Shown: piece after piece, positions 25,331-36,659 of the stretch
Layout: each line of letters opens with the position of its first letter
How positions within the stretch are numbered: position 1 is the first letter of the stretch
From: Humulus lupulus
Taxonomy: Eukaryota > Streptophyta > Magnoliopsida > Rosales > Cannabaceae
Direction of reading: 5' to 3'
NCBI RefSeq assembly: GCF_963169125.1
Contig: NC_084793.1
Location: 98,723,071-98,787,070 of the forward strand
DNA length: 64,000 bases
The notes under the pieces: model-generated
Told to the model about the DNA's origin: nothing
Seen by the model: only the letters and a program-made list of their open reading frames with translations
Databases searched by the model: none
Made by a program: the position numbers and the translations under genes

Positions 25331-26877
25331 ATGGATCGTAAATCAGTGTACTTAATCGGGTTTCTCTTAGCCGTCGTCGCTTCCGTCTCAGCTCAATCCC
25401 CTGCAACTTCTCCGTCGACTACACCCGCCACTCCGGCTCCACCAACCCCCACAACTCCCTCAGCTTCGCCGCCGACCAATACCCAGCCACCACCATCTCC
25501 GGTCGCTACTCCACCTGCCAACAATCAGCCACCACCAGCTCCGTTAGCCACTCCTCCTGCCTCATCACCACCACCAACTGTCCAGTCTCCTCCACCTACG
25601 ACTCCTCCTCCGGTCGCCACTCCCCCACCTGCTACTCCTCCTCCAGTCGCCACACCTCCACCTGCTACTCCTCCTCCGGTCGCCACCCCACCACCAGCCA
25701 CTCCACCTCCTGCCACTCCTCCACCGGCCACCCCACCACCGGCCACCCCACCACCAGCAACTCCTCCCCCTGCTACTCCTCCTCCAGCTGTTCCACCACC
25801 AGCTCCCCTCGCCTCTCCACCAGCCACCGTTCCGGCTCCAGCTCCTAGCAAGAAGAAGGTTTCTCCCGCCCCCGCACCAGCAACCCTCGGCCCAGCTCTC
25901 AGCCCGCCTTCTCCACCCAGCGAGGCTCCTGGGCCAAGCTCAGACTCTATGGCACCAACTCAGGATCAGGTACACTACTTTTCTCCACTTTTTCTATGGC
26001 TTCGGATCTCTATAGATCTGAGTGTGTTCATTTATTACTTTCTTAAGTTACTTACATTGTTATATAGAATCAACACATGTATGTATCTATATTGTTCTTG
26101 AATGATACTAGAAGGGAGGTTTGTACTTTGTAACGTAGAAGAAGACAAAGGCGCAATGTAGTTGATATCTAACGGGGTTTGCTATCCAATGCCTGGGGTA
26201 TCACGCCTCGTGTTTCTCCCAATGTTGTTTGTCTTCCTGGTTTGCGTCTGGAGCTCTCTACTGATTTAGAGTTTAAGATTAGACGGATTCAGGTTTACGT
26301 AGACTTGAGGATGTGTCCGGATCTGATTGGATCTAGATTTATATAGTACAAATAAAATCTGTCAATTTTGACTACTTAAATGTTATAGAGGCCGTTGATG
26401 TTGACAATGGTCTGATTTGGTATTAGGTAGCATATACGATCGTACACTTTCGCAGCTTCACTGGTATTAGCTCGTACTAGGGTCTAGGGGGATCTGTAAT
26501 GGGGTCAGGTGTAGAACTCTATCTCTACAACAAATGAGTCTAACCATGTATAGACAAGTAGGTCACTGGACTCATAATTAAATAAGGTCATGGAGAATGG
26601 ATCAAGTTCATTAATTAAGGATTTTGGATTAGATCCCCTCAAAAAGAAAAGTAGGGATTTTGGATTGGGCCCATTTTGCTCTTATAACCCTATCCTATCC
26701 AAATTTCGGCCCAAGTATGTATAAAACTTCTAATATTTTGTTGTGTAGATACGAATGAAGAATTAATAATTGTTTGGTGATTTTTGGTGACAGAGTGGAG
26801 TAGAGAAGATGTTTTCAGTGCAGAAGATGGGTGGGAGCTTGTGCCTTGGATATGCTCTTCTGATTTTGATCCTGTAG
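25331..26877 (+). CDS. Arabinogalactan protein, GPI-anchored, two exons
   Basis: The model is exon 1 25331-25969 and exon 2 26794-26877, giving 240 residues. Residues 1-21 are a signal peptide (hydrophobic core LIGFLLAVVASVSA, cleavage before Gln22). Residues 22 to about 205 are a Pro/Ala/Thr/Ser-rich backbone with repeated TPPPA and TPPPVA units, expected to be hydroxylated and O-glycosylated. A short lysine patch (SKKK, 173-176) splits the rich region, as in lysine-rich AGPs of the AGP17/18/19 group, though it is shorter here. Exon 2 encodes SGVEKMFSV, then small residues MGGS and a hydrophobic tail ending in LILIL, which fits a GPI-anchor addition signal. The product should reach the outer plasma membrane or cell wall. 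The ATG is the first in a TATA-driven transcript. The exact family member is not assigned. Confidence 0.92.
25970..26793 (+). other. Intron of the AGP gene
   Basis: Donor CAG|GTACAC and acceptor GACAG|AGTGG give an 824-bp phase-0 intron separating the backbone from the GPI signal. If it were retained, the frame would read on to a stop at 26099-26101. Confidence 0.85.
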
Positions 26878-28862
26878 AGGAAGAGAGAGAGATATAGATC
26901 TTTCTTTGCCTTTATCACAATCGAGCCCAGAGATATCATTTTCAACTTCCACTTTTGTACTTGCCTTGCAGTGTTATTTCATTTTTTGTATAAATATGTA
27001 TTAAGTATATTATGATCACTGTTGGTTGCCAGTTTTAGCCCATGTCTGTTATGGGACTTTCACTACTTTTGTATTTGAACTAATATACCATTCGGTTGCA
27101 TTCTTTGGAGGTTTATGAGGGGAGCTTTTGTATTTGTGGTTATTGGATGAGTTGGTTTCTATTGAAATTTTTTAGTTGTCTCTTTATTTCTTTTGGGTAC
27201 ATGAAAAAATAGTTTAGTCCTCAAATCGCCAAATTTTACAAAATAATGATTATTCTTTGGCTTCAACTTTTGCCATATAAAAATTTAATATGAGTTATAA
27301 CCTAAGAACTTATTAAAAAAATGTGGAAATGAAACTTAAAGGAAAGCTGATTAGCATGATTTAAATATAGTGTCAATTTTGGCACAAATGGAGAAAAAGA
27401 AAGAATTAATGTTATACTTAGCATAGTATTTATAATTGAAAGAATAAATGTTATACTTAGCATAGTATTTATAATTATGTTAATGCACAATAACATTTAA
27501 ATATGAAAATTGATATAAAAAGTAAGCTATCTTTAATGATTAATTAATTAAGAAATAAATAATTAAAAAGTCTCATAAGGATGATCAATAATATAAATTT
27601 AAAAAAAAATTAATGACAACATTATAATTAAAAATGTGTATTAAAGTCCTTTAATAATTAATGACAAAAAAATTTATATTTATTATTGTGTTAAATTTGG
27701 TACAAATGGAATTTTTTTTCTTTAAAAAATGTTGAAATATAACATTGCATCACAAATTTGACATTCAATATAAAATTGTCTTATTTTGTAAGTTTCTATT
27801 AGGATTTTATTTTTCATTTATATACATATAACATAAAATAATTATAAAAATTACATATAAATTTTTATTTACAAAAATACATTGTCACATCATCAAAATA
27901 TATCAAATCTTAAAAATAATATAACTGAAATGAAAAAGTTCCCATAATCTTAGATTTTTCATTTTTTTAGTTTTCAAAAGTAATATTTTGATTATTTACA
28001 ATGCTGATAAGATATCAATTGATTATTTTTCATTAAAAGCTTCATTTTTAGACCATATTATTTCATAGGAATTTGCACATGTGGTACCATATACTTTTGT
28101 AAAGTATCCATTTGGTGCCCACTATTATCAATATTTCTCACTTGGTACCCTCAATTTTGCAAATCAGTTAAAAATGGTACCTTAGCAAATTTGGTCAATG
28201 TATATTTTATAATGACTAGATTTCCCTTATTTAATGATTTAATTAGTTTTAGTTTATTTTTATGATTTGTATATATATTTTAATTAATAAAAAACATGAT
28301 TAGATTTAACAACAAAAATTTTAAAAAATTAATACTAGATATAACAACAAAACTTCATCTTCTTTTTCTTGCTATTCTTTTTCTTTAGTTCATTTCAAAT
28401 TTTAATCAAACCTTTTAAAAAACTGTCAAGAACACTCCATAATCCCCAATTCAAATTCGAAAACCAAATTCACAAACAATAACAAAATCAAGACCCCAAC
28501 CTATTTCAAAATTATACAAAACCAAAATCTCAAACCCAAAAAAGAATTTAGAAAATAAAACAGATTTTAGATTCATATCTGTATAATTTAAAAAAAAAAA
28601 AAAAAAAATCAAACCCAGCTCAAGCTCCCCCATTGCCATCGATTAAGCTACACCTCCACAAACTACATCTATTGTTGCCCTTACCCTCCATCGCCACAGC
28701 CCAACCCAGTCTCCACTTCGCACATAATTGAAGACCCTTACGTCAAGCATCGCCTTCGACCATGGTATGGATTGGTCGTTCCCTACAGTAAAAAGAATTG
28801 ATGGAGAGGAAGAATAGGAAGGAACGAGTGTTAAAGAAGATGGAAATCTGGAAACCTGCACC
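26878..28862. other. AGP 3' flank and noncoding stretch
   Basis: The AGP 3' UTR probably occupies the first 150-250 bp. The remainder is AT-rich with no supported gene. A 39-bp tandem duplication lies at 27399-27476 (AAAGAATTAATGTTATAC, then AAAGAATAAATGTTATAC). The last 400 bp are the target of Copia-2. Confidence 0.5.
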
Positions 28863-28867
28863 CACCT

Positions 28868-29147
28868 TATAGGAGTTCAAAAAACTCAATATAAAAACAG
28901 AGAAAACAATGGCAGAGCAAAAGAATGGAGTATGGAAATGAGAGAAAATGCAGAGCTCAATCAAAACAGTTGAGGCTCTTCATGATATATATATGTGTGT
29001 GTGTGTGTGTGATGAGCAAAGAAGCTCAATACACGAGTGAAACCATGTTAGTTACAAAGCTGTTAAAACAACTGTAAAAAAAGACTAAAATGGTTACAAA
29101 ATTTGCTACAACAGAAATCTTACTCACTACAATGCATATTCCTAACA
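28868..29147 (-). repeat. 3' LTR of Copia-2
   Basis: A 280-bp LTR preceded on the minus strand by the polypurine tract TTGAGGGGGA (29148-29157). It contains a TA/TG dinucleotide tract near 28985-29011. Confidence 0.9.
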
Positions 29148-29153
29148 TCCCCC

Positions 29154-30420
29154 TCAAGTTACACGGGGAATTCTGAAGTGTTAACTTGGTACATAGAAAA
29201 GTAAAATGAGGAATAGAAAAAGGTTTAGTGAGTAAGTCAGCAACTTGATGAGCAGAGTCAATGTATCTAACATCCAGCTTCTTGGCAAGAACACCGTCCC
29301 TCACAAAATGAAGATCAATTTCTATGTGTTTAGTCCTGGCATGGAAGACATGATTAGATGCCAAAGAACCAGCTCCCATATTATCACACCATAAAATGGG
29401 ACAGTGATGAAGGTGAAGTTCCAACTCAGTAAGGAGGGAAGAGATCTGTAGTAGCTAAGGCAAGAGATCTGTATTCAGACTCGGTGCTGGAACAGGCAAT
29501 GACTTGTTGCTTTTTAGAGCACCAACAGTCTAGATTACCACCAAGAAAAACACAATATCCAGAAGTGGACTTCCGATCATTGGCACAACCAGCCCAATCA
29601 ACATCCGTAAAGCCTTGAAGATCCAAATTAGAAGCTGGTTTGAAGCATAAACCAAGTGTAGGAGTGCCAACGAGATACCCAAGAACACGTTTACAAGCAG
29701 GCCAATGCATTGTAGTGGGAGCTTTTAAGAACTGACTCAGACGATTCACGGCAAAAGCTATATCCGGCCTAGTCATTGTGAGGTACTGCAGTGCACCAAT
29801 CACACTACGATACATCTTTGGATCACTTAAGGGAGTACTAGATTGTAGACTTAGTTTGATGCTAGGACACATTGGAGTTGGTTGAGACTTAGCATCAACC
29901 ATGTTTGTTTTCTGAAGTAAGTCATGAATATATTTTCTTTGATCTAAGTATATGCCAGACGAATCACGATATACTTCAAAACCAAGAAAATAGTGCACGG
30001 AGCTGAGACTTTCAAGACAAACTGTAAGTTTAAATCCATGATGAGTTTGTGAATTTGAGCAGCATCATCTCCAGTTATAAGAATGTCATCAACATAAACT
30101 AGGATGAGTAAACGTTTACCATTTCTGCTAGAGAAGAATAAGCTTGTGTCAGATTTCGAATTGGTGAAGCCCCACTAAAGCAATGATTGTTTGATCTTGT
30201 AAAACCAGGCCCTTGGAGCCTGTTTGAGGCCATAAAGAGCTTTATTAAGCTTGTACACGTGATCAAGGTATTGAGAGCTAACAAAGCCTTGTGGTTGATT
30301 CACGTACACTATTTCATGTAAATCACCATTTAAGAATGCATTATTCACATCAACTTGCTGTATATCCCAGCCAAAAGTAGCAACATGTGTGAATATAACT
30401 CTGATGGTACACGGCTTCAC
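29154..30420 (-). pseudogene. Copia-2 RT and RNase H remnant
   Basis: On the minus strand RT is readable from about 30420 (QQVDVNNAFLNGDLHE, then ALYGLKQAPRAW). Its YVDD motif lies at about 30090-30101 in another frame. The connection and RNase H follow (MTRPDIAFAVNRLSQFL, DVDWAGCANDRKSTSGY, ACSSTESEYRSLA). The end is at 29424-29154 (HARTKHIEIDLHFVRD). At least three frame changes or stops split it, so no functional enzyme is encoded. Confidence 0.88.
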
Positions 30421-30621
30421 AACAGGACTATAGGTCTCAAAGAAATCTAACCCAGCTGTCTATTGAAAACCTTTAGCTACAAGCCGAGCTTTGTACCGAT
30501 TAATGCTACCATCAACATTGTATTTGACCCGAAACAGCCACCTATTATTGACAACTTTCATTTCAGGTGTGTATGGTACAAGGGACCAAGTGTTATTTCT
30601 CTCCAAAGCTTGGAATTCACT

Positions 30622-32400
30622 CTACATTGCTTGTTTCCAACAAGGATTAGCCAAAGCATGTTTAAAAGATATTGGCTCTAATTCAGTTAGAGTATTAGCT
30701 AGATAAGCTTTGGATTTAAAAGTCCCTACTTTAGACCTTGGGACCATAGAATGAGTATTGTGTGTAATTGGTGGAATAGGTAGCTGAACTGGCAGATCAG
30801 AAATGGGAATATAGGCTGGGAAATGATCCGAATTTGGACTTACAGACACAGACTTGGCTGACACAATATTAGATGTAGAGAGACTTGGTGGAGTAGAGAT
30901 AGATGAAGGTAAGTGAGCAGAATTAGAAGGAGAGAAAATATGACTACTAACCTGTATTGGAGAGGTTTGTGAAGCTGTATAGTGTACTGAAGTGGGAATT
31001 TGGTAGGAGTTGACATCAAATAACTGACTTGAAGTGATATTTGACTCAGACTTTGATGAAAAGAGAGTTGAATAAGGAAACTCACTTTCATTGAAGGTTA
31101 CACTCCTAGCAACATAGATCTTACCACTTGGATGCATACATCGATAGCCTTTTTGGGATATGCTATAACCAATGAAGATGCACTTGGAAGAGCGAAATGC
31201 CACTTTGTGATTTTGATAGAGTTTGAGTAAAGGAAAACATGAGCAACCAAACACTTTTAACAAGTTATTGTCAGGAATTTGCTTAAAAAGTTTCTCATAT
31301 GGTGACATAAAATCAAGAGTAGAGGTTGGTAGTCTATTTATGAGATAGGAGGCAAAAGCAAAGGCTTCCCACCAGAAAGTAAGAGGCATATTGGCCTGAG
31401 CTAGAAGAGTGAGGCCAATATCCACAACATGCCTATGTTTCCTCTCTACACGACCTTGTTGTTGGTGTGTATGAGGGCAAGAGTTTCTTCTAACAATGCC
31501 CATGTTCTGAAACAGTGTGTATAATAGTTGGTATTCTCTACCTAAATCAGTTTGGATGCTATTTGATTTTTGTTTGAAAAACTCTCTCAACAAAGGCATT
31601 AAACTGTTGAAAAATTATTTGAACTTCAGATTTGGTTTGCATAGGGAAAATCCATACAAATTTAGTGAAATCATCAACAAAACTCGCATAATATTTGTAA
31701 CCATCAAGAGATGTGTAAAAAGATGGACCCCAAACATCTGTAAAAATTAGTTCAAAATGTTGAGAAGTCTCATTTATTGAGCTTTTAAAGCTGAAATGAT
31801 GTAGTTTTTCGAGTTGGCATGCATCACAAAAATTAAGTTTATTACATCTGACATTTGGTGTCACTACAAAAAGTACTTTTGCTAAAACAGGTTGAGATGG
31901 GTGACCAAGTCTGCAGTGCCAAATTGAGGCAACTTTTGACTTATCATGTAAATGATTACTAGTTGTGGTACAGTTAAAAGTTGTTGTATTACACTTTGGA
32001 AGACCAATGGTTGACTCAGATTTGTGTGTGGACACGGCAGGAGGAGTGGAGGAGGAAACTTGGAGTTTGTAAAGGCCTTCACTGAGGGAACCCCGAAGAA
32101 GTACTTTCTTTGTGGTCTTGTCCTTAACAAGACAACAATCAGAGTCAAATTCTAAAACAACATGATTATTTTTGGTAAACTTAGATATGCTAAGAAGATT
32201 CTTAGTCACGTTAGGAACATGAAGAATATCTTTTAGAATTAATGACTGATTAGAATTGCAAGTATTGACTGAATTAGAACCAATATAAAGTATAGGTAGA
32301 GAGTTACCATTACCTACAATGACCTTAGCTTTGCCTTTGTAATTTTTTCTGTTTGATAGCTTCTAAACATCAGTAGTCATGTAATTGGTTGCTCCATTTT
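30622..32400 (-). pseudogene. Copia-2 protease-integrase remnant
   Basis: From 32400 downward the minus strand gives a protease start in which the catalytic D-S-G-A is replaced by E-N-G-A (WFLENGATNYM). Then come MTKNLLSISKF, the pre-integrase motif WHCRLGHPS...CDACQ, integrase core FTDVWGP, QTDLGREY and GRVERKHR, and a Ser/Pro-rich tail to 30622. A frameshift lies near 31560-31600 where two overlapping frames exchange. The missing protease aspartate alone would block polyprotein processing. Confidence 0.88.
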
Positions 32401-32529
32401 CCAAGAACCAAGCACTTGGTGAGGCTTCAGAGACATGAGACTTAGTGATGTATGCTTGAGGAGTTTTAGGTCCAGTTGTGGAAGACAGTTATGCAGTAGA
32501 TTTGGTGCCAGTGTAGTTCACATCAAAAC

Positions 32530-33429
32530 AATGATAGCACTTTTGAACTGTATGTCCAGTCTAACCACAGAGTTGGCAGAAAATCTTGTTTCCACGACCA
32601 TAGCTATGACCAGCTGTGGTAGATCTGCCACCACGATTCAGAGTAGGATTTCCACGCCAATTACCTCGAGAGCTTCCACGAAGAGAGAGGCTGCAAAGTT
32701 AGCTTGAACATTGTCTAGAGTTGTGCTAGTGAGTTGTTGAATCCTCATTTCTTGACTATGTAGACTGAACTAAAGATCTTGAATACTCAGAGGCTCATAT
32801 CTATTGATGAGATTCACAACGGTAGCTTCAAACTCAGGTCCAAGACCGCCGAGAATGTAGAGGTAGAGGCTGTCATCGGAGATTGGTTCACCAACTTCAG
32901 ACAGAGTATCAACATATTATTTCATCTTCAATATATATTCATCAATGGTGGAAGAACCTTTCTTGGTGGATTGAAGGAGCCCTTTGACTTGAAGGATGCA
33001 AGTCTTGGATTTGGTAACAAAGATCCAAGCAAACACATTCCAGATCTAAGTAGAGGTTCAACAGTTGATAACATGACCAAGAATTGCCTCAGTAACGGAA
33101 TTCATCATCCAATGCATTAAGAATTGATCAAATCGGAGCCATTGGAGATAAGCAGGATTAGGTGTATTACCTGCAAGAGTGGTTGGTGGAGGAGGATTTG
33201 TGCCAAGCACATAGCCATCAAGATTGTATGCTCGGACCACAACAAGAACCAAATCTCTCCAGTACGAGTAGTTGGATCGGTCAAGATGGAGATTGAGCGG
33301 AAGGAGGTTGTTGTTTGGGAGGCCAACAGGATTGGCAGCCGGAGGTGGAGTGGTGACCGGAGCAACATGAGGCAAATCTTGTTGAGCACTCTGATCAGCT
33401 GCAAAGTTGTTCGATCCATCTGACGCCAT
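32530..33429 (-). pseudogene. Copia-2 gag remnant
   Basis: The likely start is ATG at 33429 (MASDGSNNF), only seven bases after the primer-binding site. Gag motifs NLHLDRSNYSYWRDLVL and YLQWLRFDQFLMHWM read to about 33058, then the frame breaks. Further down, the zinc knuckle at about 32535-32585 reads C-Q-L-C...G-H...C with a stop inside it. Confidence 0.82.
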
Positions 33430-33436
33430 GGCAGTA

Positions 33437-33449
33437 GGCTCTAATACCA
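33437..33449 (-). other. Primer-binding site of Copia-2
   Basis: Minus-strand TGGTATTAGAGCC directly follows the LTR end. It matches the initiator-Met tRNA site apart from one base, which fixes the LTR boundary at 33450. Confidence 0.88.
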
Positions 33450-33724
33450 TATTGGAGTTCATAAAACTCATAAAAAAACAGAGAAAACAATGGCAGAGCA
33501 AAAGAATGGAGTATGGAAATGAGAGAAAATGTAGAGCTCAGTCAAAATAGTTGAGGCTCTTCATGATATATATATATATATGTGTGTGATGAGCAAAGAA
33601 GATCAATACACGAGTGAAACCAAGTTAGTTACAGAGCTGTTAGAATAACTGTAAAAAAAGACTAAAATGGTTACAAAATCTGTTACAACAGAAAGCTTAC
33701 TCACTACAATGCATATTCCTAACA
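33450..33724 (-). repeat. 5' LTR of Copia-2
   Basis: A 275-bp LTR ending ...AACTCCAATA on the minus strand before the primer-binding site. It is the partner of 28868-29147. Confidence 0.9.
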
Positions 33725-33729
33725 CACCT

Positions 33730-34261
33730 AGACTGAAGTTGGAAGCCAAAAAGCCCACACTCGTCTTAGAGCGTCACAGACGTACCCTTCCCCAACGCCA
33801 ATCACCTGTAGTAGCAGAAGAGAAAGTGAAAGGTAGAAGAGGAAGATAAAGAGATGAGAAGAGATTGACACCAGTTTAGACCACGAGCTGCCCTGTCCTT
33901 GGCCTCTCGACCCAGGTCCCATTTCATCTTTGACAAGCCCTCAATCCAGCTTTGGCTTTGACCACGATTCAAAGAAGAAGGAGAAACGGTAGGAGGGAAG
34001 GAGAAAGAGGAGAACGAGATCTGGAAATATTTTTTCAGTTTAATTTACGGTGTTTTATTTTTTTTTTTGTTGACAAAAGTGTCTTTGCAGTTTTAGCTAT
34101 AAAAAGTGTGTAATTAAATCAAATAGCACTACGTAATATATATAAATAAATACATATGAAAATTTATGCTATATAAAGATGTGTATTTAACGGTTTTTAT
34201 TGGTTTTAACAGGTTTTTTTTTATTAATTTTAACAGAATATATCTTTAAAACAAATTAAAG
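33730..34261. other. Noncoding stretch, right flank of Copia-2
   Basis: A purine-rich patch to about 34030 gives short meaningless frames. From about 34100 it grades into the AT-rich inverted-repeat arm that resumes after the solo LTR. Confidence 0.5.
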
Positions 34262-36659
34262 TGTCACATCCCAAAATTCCTTGATTTGGCTTAGTGCCTG
34301 GATTAGGAGACCAGGAGGGCAATAACTAATTTAATGTATTATTATGTGATTATATGTGTGATTATGTGTGTTGTATTATCATATGATTGGATTTGCATAT
34401 ATGTAGGCCATTTCTTATAAGAAGAGCATTTTTGTAATTTTGGCTTGTTGAGGACGTATTTGTATATTTATGTGCATGTATGTGATATATGAGTGAGACC
34501 ACATTATTATGTGGATATATTTGAGTTATTCATCATGAGACGATCCTAGGAAGCAAGTTAGCGGTTTGGTCATAACGGGATTAATTACTGGGCTCGGGGT
34601 GAGCCAAGGGGTAATTTGGTGCTTAGTACATTACCGGGAATGAGCGGCTAATGGGAAATGATTTGATAATTATTTGAGAATATTGGGAGTAACGAGAATT
34701 GTGAGACATTAGTTATGATTAACGGGGTAGGTGGAAATGAAAAAATTTCCCTTGGGTGGCTTTGAGGAAGTAGAATGGCCATAGGGGCATTTTAGTCATT
34801 TAAGGCCATTAGATATACTTAACCAAGGGTTGGCTGTAGAAGGAACCACAGAAAACAGGGTACTCTCTCTCCTTCTCTCCCGACTACTCATTTTCTCTCT
34901 CTCGGTTTGATTTTGGGGCAGAATTAGAGGATTCAAGCTTGAGGATTTAAGACTTGAGGGTTTAGAAGTATGTTGCTATAATTGACGATGTTAATTCATA
35001 ACTAAGGTAAGGATTCTAAGCTTAAACTTTGAGTTTTCCTCTATTTTTTTGTTGCTTTTAAGCTTGAGAGTTTTAGATTTTGAATTGGGTATTTGGAGGT
35101 GTTTTAGGTGTTATGAGGCTTGGGTTTTATTGCTAGATTGGTGGTTATGTTGTTTTGAGGTTTGGTTTTGATATTGGGGTTGTTTGGTTGTGTTTTTGGC
35201 TGAGTTTGAATTGAAGGAAATGCAGGGGAGCTGGGTTCGCAGGGTCAAGTCGCGACCGTATTCTTGGGCGTCATGACTTGAGCAAACCTTAGAGCCTTCA
35301 TTGGGATCTGTCTGGGAGGTGCGCCGCGACCCTCAAGGGCAAGTCGCGGCCCGCCCCTGGTACCCAGACAGGAGGCTGTCTGTCTGGGAGGCGCGTCGTG
35401 ACCCTTGGGGGCAGCTCGCGGCCCGCCTGTCTGTTTTTGGCTGGGCTTGGTTTTACTTGGTTTTAAGGGCGGGTTTTTGAACCTTAAGGCTCGGGATCGA
35501 ACCTATTACTCGATTTAGTAGAGTTCAAGGTCCCGAGGGCTAGGACTTGGTCTGGGAATCTTTTATTATTCATTTTATTGATGAGATTTTATATTTGGTT
35601 ATGATTAGGTTACCGCTAAGGGCCTAAGGCCAGGATGGTGCTCAAGGGTCGTTCTTAACTTATTTTACGCTCGAACCTGAGGTAAGAAAACTGCAGCCAC
35701 TATGCGACATACATGATTATTGATGAGGCATGTTGAGTGCTCTATATATGGACATTTGTTGCATGGTGAATGTCTGGTTGCATTGCTTAATTGTGAGTGG
35801 CACTGACTTATCAGTCAGAAACGACAATAGTGATAGGTGTTGGTCGTGAAGCTCTAATTTATTAGTCAAGATCGGCAATAGTACTAAGCCCTGGTCGTAT
35901 GGTATTGATTTATCAATCAAGAGCGGCAATAGCGCATTGAACGCTGGTCGATATGATTAGATCTAAGGTTGAAGAAAACTAAAGAGCTTGGCTAGTCTAT
36001 GGCTAGCTACTCAGAGCCAGGGTTATAAAGGCCCAGGTGACTTGATGGTTGTATGGCCTAGGGCATAGGTCCTCAGAATGAATTAACAGTCATTGATTCA
36101 GAGCACAGGACCCTAGGATGACTTAATAGTCATCTAATCAGGGCACAGGACCCCATAATGACTAAACAATCATCATCTGATTAGGGCTGCAAGCCCCATA
36201 ATGATTTCATGATCATTTATTAATACTTGTATACATGCAATAATAAGTTTTCTTGCTAAGTCTTGGCTCACGGGTGCTATATGCTGCAGGTAAAGAGACT
36301 GAAAAGCTTACCAAGCCTTGAGTGGAGAGCTTAGATGGTGACATGTACATATGTAGCCACTTGACCACCACGACCAAAATGTTTCTCAAGGGAACTAGGG
36401 TTTAACCCTATTTTTTCCACTAAGGTCGGCGGGATTGTAACTTTTGAATTGTAATAACCATTTTGGATTGTAAACATTTTTATGGGATCCCATGTACAGT
36501 TTAACGTTTTTAATAAAATATCCATCCTTTTTTATCGAGATTTTAACCCTGGCCATTAATAACACTTAAATGCACGTTTATGGTCTAATGACTCTTTCAG
36601 TAAGTTAAGAACTATTTAAAGTACACAGTGTGACGGTCCGGGCTACCTAGGACGTTACA
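34262..36659 (+). mobile_element. Solo LTR, gypsy-like family A, copy 2
   Basis: A 2398-bp LTR from TGTCACATCCC to GGACGTTACA with a perfect TSD TAAAG at 34257-34261 and 36660-36664. It shares the start block (AGTGCCT.GATTA.G..ACAGGAGG), the GGCTCA.GGGTGCTA box and the GGATCCCATGTACAG box with copy 1. It contains GC-rich blocks with GTCGCGACC and GTCGCGGCC at 35240-35440 and tandem repeats at about 35805-36240. No gene is inside. Confidence 0.93.
35805..36240 (+). repeat. Two tandem-repeat blocks in solo LTR copy 2
   Basis: Three units of about 50 bp share TTATCAGTCA..A.CGGCAATAG and end in TGGTCG (35805-35960). They are followed by four units of 40-43 bp starting near 36062, 36102, 36142 and 36185 that share GCACAGGACCC and carry an internal dyad such as TGACTTAATAGTCA. 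Confidence 0.75.

Larger units (their letters stand above)
28868..33724 (-). mobile_element. Older Ty1/copia retrotransposon (Copia-2)
   Basis: A 4857-bp minus-strand element. The 5' LTR is 33450-33724 (275 bp) and the 3' LTR 28868-29147 (280 bp), with TSD CACCT at 28863-28867 and 33725-33729. The LTRs begin TGTTAGGAATATG but end ATA rather than CA. The primer-binding site and polypurine tract fit tightly to these ends. LTR identity is about 94-95% by hand, including a TA/TG microsatellite difference. Coding sequence is fragmented. Confidence 0.93.

Noticed and set aside
25525..25851. 108-aa glycine-rich frame on the minus strand
   Set aside because: It is the exact reverse of the proline-rich AGP backbone; CCACCX repeats read as Gly-Gly on the other strand. 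No independent start context or family.
35805..36240. Possible CRISPR-like array
   Set aside because: Units are adjacent diverged tandem repeats in a plant LTR, with no conserved direct repeat plus unique spacers.
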